This document shows positions 15,191-20,249 of a stretch of DNA of 20,249 bases, in pieces. A program made the translations under genes and the position numbers. The notes beneath the pieces were generated by a model, which ran no database searches, was not told where the DNA came from, and saw only the letters and a program-made list of their open reading frames with translations. Where the stretch lies: positions 1 to 20,249 of the forward strand of contig CAYGAW010000211.1 in NCBI GenBank assembly GCA_964347945.1, written 5' to 3'. This DNA is from CAYGAW01 sp964347945 (GTDB taxonomy: Bacteria; Chloroflexota; Anaerolineae; UBA7937; B3-Chlor). The first letter of the stretch is position 1, and every line of letters begins with the position of its first letter.

Positions 15191-15912
15191 TGCGGCCTCC
15201 TGAGGGGACACGGCTCCGATCCCGATGGGGAACCTGCCTCTTCGACTAGTCTCTCTACCATGTCTAACACCTCGTCTATGGATAAGTTATCGGTATTTAC
15301 TCGAATGGCGTCCGCTGCAGCCCGCAATGGAGCCACCGCCCTGCTGCTGTCAATCCTGTCCCGGCGTTTCATGTCGCGCAGTATCTCTGCGTAATCCGCC
15401 TGCTCTCCCCGCTCCAGCAGTTCAAGATACCGCCGCCTGGCCCTCTCCTCCGGAGAAGCGTTCAGGAATATCTTCAGGTCAGCGTCAGGCATGACCACGG
15501 TGCCGATATCCCGCCCAAGCATCACCACGCCCCCCTGCTCGGCGATGCGACGTTGCTGCTCGGTAAGCACTTGGCGGACTCCTGCATACGCTGACACGGG
15601 TGACACGTTCTTGTCTACCTCGGCCCGCCTGATGTCCCAGGTAACGTCATCCCCACCGACAAGGACGGTATACTGTCGGCCGTCGTCCACAGTCGGCCTG
15701 GAGATGGATATCTCTATGGACCGCGCCAGAGCTGTGACACCCTCCTCATCAGCGATCTCCACACCCTGCTCCAGAGCCACCCAGGTGACGGCGCGGTACA
15801 TCGCGCCCGTATCCAGCAACAGGTAGCCCAAGCGCTCCGCAAGAAGGCCACCTATGGTGCTCTTTCCGGCGGCGGCAGGGCCGTCAATGGCTATGGTCGA
15901 TGGTCTTGACAC
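15187..15912 (-). CDS. cmk: Cytidylate kinase
   Basis: A 241-residue CMP/dCMP kinase that uses ATP to make CDP or dCDP in the cytoplasm. The P-loop GPAAAGKST lies at 11-19, followed by LLLDTGAMYRAVTW (from 31), the DVTWDIRRAEVDKNVSPVSAY substrate region (two adjoining motifs), GRDIGTVVMPDADLKIFLNASPEERARRR and the lid/Arg-rich segment RRDRIDSSRAVAPL. The length is slightly above the typical 220-230 owing to a short unconserved C-terminal tail. The start is GTG at 15912 with only a weak GAGAG-type site. It overlaps plsC by four bases (ATGA). The 124 bases between it and the M23 gene show nothing recognisable. Confidence 0.96.
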   Translation of the reverse strand: MSRPSTIAIDGPAAAGKSTIGGLLAERLGYLLLDTGAMYRAVTWVALEQGVEIADEEGVTALARSIEISISRPTVDDGRQYTVLVGGDDVTWDIRRAEVDKNVSPVSAYAGVRQVLTEQQRRIAEQGGVVMLGRDIGTVVMPDADLKIFLNASPEERARRRYLELLERGEQADYAEILRDMKRRDRIDSSRAVAPLRAAADAIRVNTDNLSIDEVLDMVERLVEEAGSPSGSEPCPLRRPQ

Positions 15913-16036
15913 TTGACTCTCTCACACCGAAAATTGAAAGGAGCCGACCCTACTGCCCGACAGCCTCGTCCCCTCGCGGCCAAAGAAACCAAAGAATGCT
16001 CTCTGTCATTGTACCGGAGCAGCGAGACCAGGACAA

Positions 16037-17035
16037 CTATCCGATGATTCTGCGCCTCGTCCATTCGAACGGATCGACGGCAGTACCACCCAACCTCAAT
16101 TCCCAGTGCAGGTGAGTGCCTGTCGAAAGTCCCGTGGAGCCCATGTAGCCGACGACCTGGCCCCGGGAGACTAACTCCCCATCCTGCGCGACCAGGTCAG
16201 ACATGTGGTTATAGCAGCTATAGACTCCGAGCCCATGGTCCACGATCACCGTGCCCCCTCTCACCTGAAGAAACTCGGCGAGAACCACTGTTCCATCAGC
16301 GGTGGCGAACACCGGATCTCCATCTTCGCCATCCAGGTCAGCACCAGCGTGATAACCGGGCCCTGTGTCATATTGCCTACGAGCACCGTACGCCGAGGTG
16401 AAGACGGGAGCCTGAACCGGGTATCCGAAGACACCTTGCCAGAGCTTGTCTGGCCTGAACTGGGCATAGATCGCCTCCAGACGCTTCCGCTCGGCTATTA
16501 TGATCGCCGGATCCAAGAGGAACTCGCGGTCGCTGGGGATATCTATGATCTCCACGGGAAACTGACCGTATGTGACAGTCACCGTGTCGGTCGCTCGAAC
16601 CAGTTCGCCTAGCTCACTCCTGGCCTCCACCGCGAGATTTTGCGGGCCCAAAGCGCTCCACGATGGAAAGCCTACCAGAGCCCAGTAAGTTCCATCCAGC
16701 TGGACGAACTCCAACGGCCGATCAGCCAACGCGCCCGTCAAGGTCACCTCCCGATTGGCTCGAATCCGAATCGCCACGGTGCCTCCCTGTGGCGGGTGGG
16801 ACGGGTACGATAGCAGTGCGACACTCAACGGCTCAGGGGTGGGCGTCGGTGTAGGCGTGGGGGTTGGGGTAGAAGTCGGAGTGGGAGTGGGCGTATAGGT
16901 GGACGTGGGAGTGGGAGTGTACAGGATCGTCGCCAAGGGTTGCGGCAGGGGAGCGAGAAACAGGGATAGTCCAAGACCGACACCGGCCAGCGCCAGAAGC
17001 AACAGGATGACGATGGCCAGGTACTTATCCCTCAT
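16037..17035 (-). CDS. Membrane-anchored M23 family metallopeptidase (LytM-type)
   Basis: A 332-residue envelope protein. An N-terminal membrane anchor (about 6-28) leads to a Thr-Pro-rich linker (40-68), a beta-rich middle domain (about 70-160) and a C-terminal M23/LytM peptidase (about 205-332). Zinc-site residues are present: His229 and Asp233 in GYHAGADLDG, and His308-Leu-His310 in GTHLHWEL, with His277 in YNHMSD as a further family residue. An intact H-x3-D and H-x-H pair suggests an active endopeptidase that cuts peptidoglycan cross-links. The start is ATG at 17035, giving a short basic N-terminus before the anchor. The longer frame from 17125 would translate 30 non-signal residues over scpB. 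It overlaps scpB by 11 bases. Confidence 0.92.
   Translation of the reverse strand: MRDKYLAIVILLLLALAGVGLGLSLFLAPLPQPLATILYTPTPTSTYTPTPTPTSTPTPTPTPTPTPEPLSVALLSYPSHPPQGGTVAIRIRANREVTLTGALADRPLEFVQLDGTYWALVGFPSWSALGPQNLAVEARSELGELVRATDTVTVTYGQFPVEIIDIPSDREFLLDPAIIIAERKRLEAIYAQFRPDKLWQGVFGYPVQAPVFTSAYGARRQYDTGPGYHAGADLDGEDGDPVFATADGTVVLAEFLQVRGGTVIVDHGLGVYSCYNHMSDLVAQDGELVSRGQVVGYMGSTGLSTGTHLHWELRLGGTAVDPFEWTRRRIIG
16833..16922 (-). repeat. Hexamer-like tandem repeat encoding a Thr-Pro linker
   Basis: A run of degenerate six-base units of the form GGNGTN on the plus strand encodes alternating Thr-Pro (with a few Ser, Tyr) on the minus strand. It is a coding low-complexity region, likely to vary in length between strains, that spaces the peptidase from the membrane. 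Confidence 0.85.
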
Positions 17036-17549
17036 CGGCGAGTTCCGGCTCCTCCAACTTCGGCAACTCCGCCAGATTTGCCAGACCGAAGTATTGCAGG
17101 AATTCGAATGTGGTCCCGTACACAATGGGACGGCCGACTGTGTCCAGGCGATCTACCGCCTCGATCAGTCCTCGCGCCATGAGGTTCTTCAGGACGCCCT
17201 GACAGTTCACTCCCCGAATGTCCTCTATCTCGGGCCTCGTGATGGGCTGTTGATAGGCGACTATGGCCAGGGTCTCCAGCGCCGCAGCGGATAGTGCGCC
17301 CGAATGCTGAAGACCCAAGAAGCGCTCGACGAAGGGGGCCGTGTCCGGCGCAGTCACCATCTGCACCTTCTCCCCCTCGAACTGCACCCGCAGGCCCCGG
17401 GCAAGATAGTCATCAGCCAGCGAACGCGCCGCCTTCTTCACCAGGGATCGCTTGACCTGCAGAGTGTCTGCCAGTTGCGAGATACTCACAGGCTCATCGG
17501 CCACGAAGAGTATGCTTTCCAAGACAACCTTGGCTTCCTCAAGATCCAT
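17025..17549 (-). CDS. scpB: Segregation and condensation protein B
   Basis: A 174-residue ScpB, the winged-helix partner that binds ScpA and SMC in the chromosome-condensing complex. The first winged-helix domain (about 1-85) starts MDLEEAKVVLESILFVADEPVS; the second (about 86-165) carries LSAAALETLAIVAYQQPITRPEIEDIRGVN and GRPIVYGTTFEFLQYFGL (adjacent conserved segments). The length is normal. The start is ATG at 17549, with a GGCGGA-like weak site. The usual partner scpA is not next to it: the upstream neighbour is a divergent lipoprotein gene. It overlaps the M23 gene, so the two are co-translated. Confidence 0.95.
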   Translation of the reverse strand: MDLEEAKVVLESILFVADEPVSISQLADTLQVKRSLVKKAARSLADDYLARGLRVQFEGEKVQMVTAPDTAPFVERFLGLQHSGALSAAALETLAIVAYQQPITRPEIEDIRGVNCQGVLKNLMARGLIEAVDRLDTVGRPIVYGTTFEFLQYFGLANLAELPKLEEPELADEG

Positions 17550-17560
17550 CTAGTCCGCCT

Positions 17561-17589
17561 TTGACACTGCTGGGTGGCCCAGCTATAAT
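17561..17589 (+). promoter_or_regulatory. Perfect consensus sigma-70 promoter with a dyad in the spacer
   Basis: TTGACA (17561-17566) and TATAAT (17584-17589) are both exact, at the ideal 17-base spacing. The spacer holds a perfect inverted repeat GCTGGG-TGG-CCCAGC (17569-17583), a possible operator. Transcription would begin near 17596 and read the small lipoprotein gene. The promoter lies between divergent genes and begins 12 bases from the scpB start. Confidence 0.85.
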
Positions 17590-17624
17590 CGCTCAGGACT
17601 CACGTGGGACCGGTGAGCAATCAC

Positions 17625-18182
17625 ATGCACCTGCACAAGCTACATCCGGGCTTGACCATCTTAGTGGCGCTGGCCCTCCTAGCCCTCGCCTGTCTACCCT
17701 GCCAAGGCTCCTCCCAACTGATACCGACGCCTGTCAGAACTGTGCCTGTCTCCACCGAGGAAGCGGAGAAGCTGATCTCGATCCTGGGCCGCCAGCTGCC
17801 CCTGGACGATGAAGGCTGCTTCGTTCTGACCATCACTGAGGAAGAGCTAACCTCGTTCGTGGCGCTGAGTATGCAAGAGAGCATCGTTGATCCTCAGATC
17901 CTCCTCACCGGCGGCAAGATGCATCTCCACGGAACCCTGGTCGACCCCATCGACGCCCCCATCACAGCCGCCGTCTCTGTCCAGCCAGAGAGCGGCCGCG
18001 TGCAGCTAACCGTTGAGACAGTAGCCCTGGACGGCTTCCCTGTTCCCGAAACCTTCATCGATGCCTTCGTGCAGCAGATAGAGGATTCCATCACTCTTGC
18101 ACAAAGACACGAAAACATGGAGGTCAATGAGGTCGATATCACAGAAGGCGAACTCATCGTGAGGGGCTGCGCGACTTCCTGA
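17625..18182 (+). CDS. Small secreted or lipoprotein of unknown function
   Basis: A 185-residue protein. A basic, His-rich N-terminus and a hydrophobic segment (about 9-23) end in ALAC, a near-lipobox, with a second Cys three residues on; it is likely exported and perhaps lipid-anchored. The mature part has repeated amphipathic beta strands (CFVLTITEEELTSFV, KMHLHGTLVD, AVSVQPESGRVQLTVETVAL, ELIVRGCATS) reminiscent of DUF2993/LmeA-like lipid-binding folds, but I cannot assign a family firmly. ATG 17625 is chosen because GGTGAG lies seven bases upstream and transcription should start near 17596. A GTG at 17604 would leave almost no leader. It is expressed from a perfect consensus promoter, so strong or tightly controlled expression is expected. 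Confidence 0.75.
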   Translation: MHLHKLHPGLTILVALALLALACLPCQGSSQLIPTPVRTVPVSTEEAEKLISILGRQLPLDDEGCFVLTITEEELTSFVALSMQESIVDPQILLTGGKMHLHGTLVDPIDAPITAAVSVQPESGRVQLTVETVALDGFPVPETFIDAFVQQIEDSITLAQRHENMEVNEVDITEGELIVRGCATS

Positions 18183-18195
18183 ATGGCGCCTCAGG
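18178..18195. terminator. Short hairpin straddling convergent stops
   Basis: CCTGA (18178-18182) and TCAGG (18191-18195) form a 5-bp inverted repeat around an 8-base loop, covering the stop of the lipoprotein gene and the stop of the AmaP-like gene. It has no T-run; it is a weak candidate only. Confidence 0.2.
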
Positions 18196-18730
18196 CGAGC
18201 TCAGGATAGGGGGCGTGCTCGATGTTCACCTTGATCTTGCGCAGGCTCAACCCAATCCGCCCCTCGACGACCTCCCTCACCACCTCGCACACTTCTTCCG
18301 TTTTCAAAGGGACATCAACGTCGGGAATCGTTTCCACATTGAGCTCCACGTCGATCGACTTTCGACGAGGCTTCACCTTCGGAGAGACGCTGACCACATC
18401 GGGTAGTTGATCGACACGATACTCCAAACGCTGTTCGATAGACTCCACAGCCAGCTCAACATCCCCCCCGGTGATCCTCTCCAACTTCACCCTCCTGCGA
18501 GCCGGCCTCCTGAACTCCAAATACAGTACCAAGCCGCACACGATGAAGAAGATAATGCCCGCCAGCACCATGACCACGCGGACGAGGACATTTAGACCTG
18601 ACCACAGCAGCGACAGAGATTGCTGTAGGAAGGCGATCATCGCATCCGGAAAGATCAGAATGGCAGGGACGACTATCATCAGCACCACAAAGAGCAGAAT
18701 TGTCATAGCCCGGTTGAAAACGTTCATCAT
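18191..18730 (-). CDS. amaP: AmaP-like alkaline shock response membrane anchor protein
   Basis: A 179-residue protein with two N-terminal membrane helices (about 8-32 and 46-72), then a cytoplasmic domain that resembles Asp23/Gls24: VELAVESIEQRLEYRVDQL, VSVSPKVKPRRKSIDVEL (adjacent), VCEVVREVVEGRIGLSLRKIKVNIEHA (motifs in order). AmaP-type proteins anchor Asp23 at the membrane in Gram-positive bacteria and are linked to envelope stress. No Asp23 gene is visible in the window, so a free-standing role is possible. The start is one of two adjacent ATGs at 18725-18730, behind GGAGG. The 62-base gap to fmt contains TTGAC-ACCG-GTCAA, a small dyad. Confidence 0.75.
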   Translation of the reverse strand: MMNVFNRAMTILLFVVLMIVVPAILIFPDAMIAFLQQSLSLLWSGLNVLVRVVMVLAGIIFFIVCGLVLYLEFRRPARRRVKLERITGGDVELAVESIEQRLEYRVDQLPDVVSVSPKVKPRRKSIDVELNVETIPDVDVPLKTEEVCEVVREVVEGRIGLSLRKIKVNIEHAPYPELA

Positions 18731-18792
18731 CTCTCCTCCATCAGCTTGACACCGGTCAATGTTACTCCCCTCGACTCATAGCGGGTCAGTGC

Positions 18793-19728
18793 TCACTCCC
18801 CCAGTAGCGACCCGACGAACTCCCTTTGTCCACGTGTGAAGTCTTGGATAGTCATAGCTCGCCTGCCCGCCAACTGTACCTCGTCGAGGAAGAGCGCACC
18901 CTGGCCGGTGGCCACCGCCGTACCGGTGGGCAGCTCCAGGACTCGACCAGGTTCCTCGGAACCCCTCCACTGGACGTCCGGGTGGGCGCGCAGCACCTTG
19001 AGCAAGCTCCCCTCCCACGATGTACGTGCACCGGGCCGGGGGTTGTAAGCGCGCACTCGATGCCACAGCTCAAGGGCAGGCAGGCTCCAATCTATCACCG
19101 CTTCGTCCTTGGAGATGAGTCTGGTGTACGTGGCCTCAGAATCGTCCTGAGGGAGGGCGTCGATTAGCCCATCCAACCAGCGAGATAGAGTGTCCACGAG
19201 CAGCTCAGCCCCCAGATTGGCCAGTCTGTCTTCTAGAGAGCCCGTAGTGTCCTCCGAGCGGATCTCTGTGGCCTTCTGTGCCAGGATGGGACCGGTATCC
19301 ATGCCCTCATCCATCAACATGATGGTCACCCCAGTCTCCTCCTCGCCGGCCAGCAACGCCCCGGCGATAGGCGACGCCCCACGATACTTCGGCAGCAACG
19401 AAGGATGCACGTTGATTATGCCAGCGGGGGGGATGGCGAGGACTTCAGGGCGCAGTATCTGACCGTAGGCGGCCACCACTATCACCCTTGGTGCTAGCTC
19501 TCCCAGTTTGCCTACCACTTCCTCGTCACGGAGGGTCTCCGGCTGTAGGACTGGCAGCCCCAGTGCGACGGCCGCCTTCTTCACCGGCGGAGCAGTGGGC
19601 TTCCGCCCCCGGCTGGCAGGTCTATCGGGCTGGGTGACCACGGCCACGATGTCGTACTGCTCTGCCACTGCTTTCAGTGAGGGCACCGCGAACTGAGGCG
19701 TGCCCATGAACATCACCCTCTCTACCAT
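18793..19728 (-). CDS. fmt: Methionyl-tRNA formyltransferase
   Basis: A 311-residue enzyme that formylates initiator Met-tRNA using 10-formyl-tetrahydrofolate. It opens with MVERVMFMGTPQFAVPSL. The catalytic triad is in place: Asn106 and His108 in INVHPSLLPKYRGASPI, and Asp144 in MDEGMDTGPIL. The C-terminal OB-like tRNA-binding domain starts around 205 (residues such as RVRAYNPRPGA). The length is standard. The start is ATG at 19728, with a GAGGTG site four bases upstream. The gene often sits next to def (peptide deformylase); here def is not in the window. It is divergent from recJ. Confidence 0.97.
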   Translation of the reverse strand: MVERVMFMGTPQFAVPSLKAVAEQYDIVAVVTQPDRPASRGRKPTAPPVKKAAVALGLPVLQPETLRDEEVVGKLGELAPRVIVVAAYGQILRPEVLAIPPAGIINVHPSLLPKYRGASPIAGALLAGEEETGVTIMLMDEGMDTGPILAQKATEIRSEDTTGSLEDRLANLGAELLVDTLSRWLDGLIDALPQDDSEATYTRLISKDEAVIDWSLPALELWHRVRAYNPRPGARTSWEGSLLKVLRAHPDVQWRGSEEPGRVLELPTGTAVATGQGALFLDEVQLAGRRAMTIQDFTRGQREFVGSLLGE

Positions 19729-19781
19729 CGCCCACCTCGCGATAGTGGGATTCTAGCATGCCTGGCTACTCAGTTCAAGAC

Positions 19782-19809
19782 TTGACTTCCAGCGAGCACG
19801 TGCTAGAAT
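19782..19809 (+). promoter_or_regulatory. Promoter of the recJ transcript
   Basis: TTGACT (19782-19787) and TAGAAT (19804-19809) are 16 bases apart, and TGC before the -10 gives an extended -10. Transcription should start near 19816, leaving about 133 bases of leader before recJ. Confidence 0.7.
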
Positions 19810-19815
19810 AGTGCT

Positions 19816-19910
19816 GGCCTGTTCGATATTGGCTTTAGTGGGGCGTGCACCTGCCCAGGATATCTCGAAGACAAGGGAGGAGCGAGGCACTCAACTTCCT
19901 CGCTCCTTTC
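19816..19910 (+). promoter_or_regulatory. Structured leader before recJ ending in a terminator-like hairpin
   Basis: The leader can form a first stem (TTC plus GATAT pairing with ATATC plus GAA, and an inner GGGC/GCCC hairpin). It then forms a perfect 10-bp hairpin, AGGAGCGAGG (19878-19887) with CCTCGCTCCT (19898-19907), followed by TTTC. This could be an attenuator, or the RNA could end here as a roughly 95-base small RNA. No known riboswitch family is recognised. Confidence 0.45.
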
Positions 19911-19948
19911 ATCAGCGCCTCAGCGACTCGGGAGGCTTGTCCTTGAAG

Positions 19949-20249
19949 ATGAGCAAGGCAAAGTGGCAACTGCATCCCTCAGCGCCCGACTCCCATCTGG
20001 CGAAATTCCCTCATCTGCCCCAACTGCTAGTGCAATGCCTCTACAATCGCGGCGTGGTCACTCCGGATGAAGTGCAACGCTTCCTCGCTGGCGAGTACGA
20101 AGAGGGAAGCCCCTTTCAGATCAGTGGGGTAGCTGAGGCCGTGACCAGGATCCGGCGGGCCATCCGCGGGGATGAGCTGATCGCCGTGTACGGGGATTTC
20201 GACGCGGATGGCGTCACCGCCACTGTTCTCCTCACCACCACGCTGTCGG
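19949..20249 (+). CDS. recJ: Single-stranded-DNA exonuclease RecJ, N-terminal part (cut by window end)
   Basis: Translation from ATG 19949 gives about 100 residues before the window ends. The protein starts MSKAKWQLHP, continues through a helical N-terminal region with VVTPDEVQRFLAGEY, and reaches VYGDFDADGVTATVLL, the first DHH-family phosphoesterase motif of RecJ (D-x-D-x-D-G, metal ligands). RecJ is a 5'-3' exonuclease acting on single-stranded DNA in recombination and mismatch repair. A GGGAGG site at 19930-19935 is ideally placed for an in-frame TTG at 19943, so the true start may be there, adding two residues. Confidence 0.9.
   Translation, partial: MSKAKWQLHPSAPDSHLAKFPHLPQLLVQCLYNRGVVTPDEVQRFLAGEYEEGSPFQISGVAEAVTRIRRAIRGDELIAVYGDFDADGVTATVLLTTTLS

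Noticed and set aside
16833..16922. Repeat array that could be taken for a CRISPR or microsatellite element
   Set aside because: Units are six bases, degenerate and in frame, coding the Thr-Pro linker of the M23 protein; no spacers.
17036..17125. A 30-residue N-terminal extension of the M23 protein
   Set aside because: It overlaps scpB coding sequence, precedes the natural basic residue-plus-anchor start and looks unlike a signal sequence.

Overview
The window looks like a chromosomal segment from a bacterium of the Chloroflexota (Anaerolineae-like). This is an inference from the gene mix: a Thr-Pro-linker M23 peptidase, an AmaP-type protein, a DUF512 radical-SAM protein, an M32 carboxypeptidase, a PD40 lipoprotein, frequent GTG starts and strong AGGAGG ribosome-binding sites. 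No rRNA, tRNA, CRISPR array, transposase or phage gene is visible. Most genes lie on the minus strand; plus-strand genes occur at both ends, as one PD40 lipoprotein and as one small lipoprotein.

Layout: (1) 1-2760 holds the tail of a probable membrane glycosyltransferase, a class I aminotransferase and a PD40 beta-propeller lipoprotein. (2) 2768-7718 is a tight minus-strand glycan operon: glycosyltransferase, VanZ-like protein, O-antigen-ligase-type membrane protein, GtrA-like flippase or membrane protein, glycosyltransferase. (3) 7957-9462 is an M32 metallocarboxypeptidase. (4) 9696-13137 is the amino-sugar operon and the highlight: a strong promoter, a glmS ribozyme, a gene fusing a circularly permuted GTPase to a SIS (phosphosugar-binding) domain, then glmS. 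(5) 13140-17549 is a minus-strand run of scpB, M23 peptidase, cmk, plsC and a DUF512 radical-SAM gene, with overlapping starts and stops. (6) 17561-20249 carries a small lipoprotein behind a perfect consensus promoter, an AmaP-like gene, fmt, and the start of recJ behind its own promoter and a structured leader.

The main result is in region 4. The 418-base stretch upstream of the GTPase-SIS gene is not empty. On the minus strand it carries the conserved glmS ribozyme blocks (AGCGCC cleavage-site strand, GTTGACGAGG, ATCGA and TCGGCGGATG, and a P4 hairpin with a GTGA tetraloop). It also has about 62 inserted bases that can form two extra hairpins. The ribozyme sits in front of the GTPase-SIS gene, and glmS follows only 20 bases after that gene. 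Glucosamine-6-phosphate would therefore be predicted to shut off both genes. This ties the uncharacterised GTPase-SIS protein to amino-sugar and cell-wall precursor control. A second RNA layer (alternative helices that can cover the ribosome-binding site) lies between the ribozyme and the start codon.

Several starts were moved from the longest open frame because an AGGAGG-type site or a start/stop overlap decides them: GTPase-SIS at 12721, plsC at 15190, M23 at 17035, VanZ at 6531 and the small lipoprotein at 17625.
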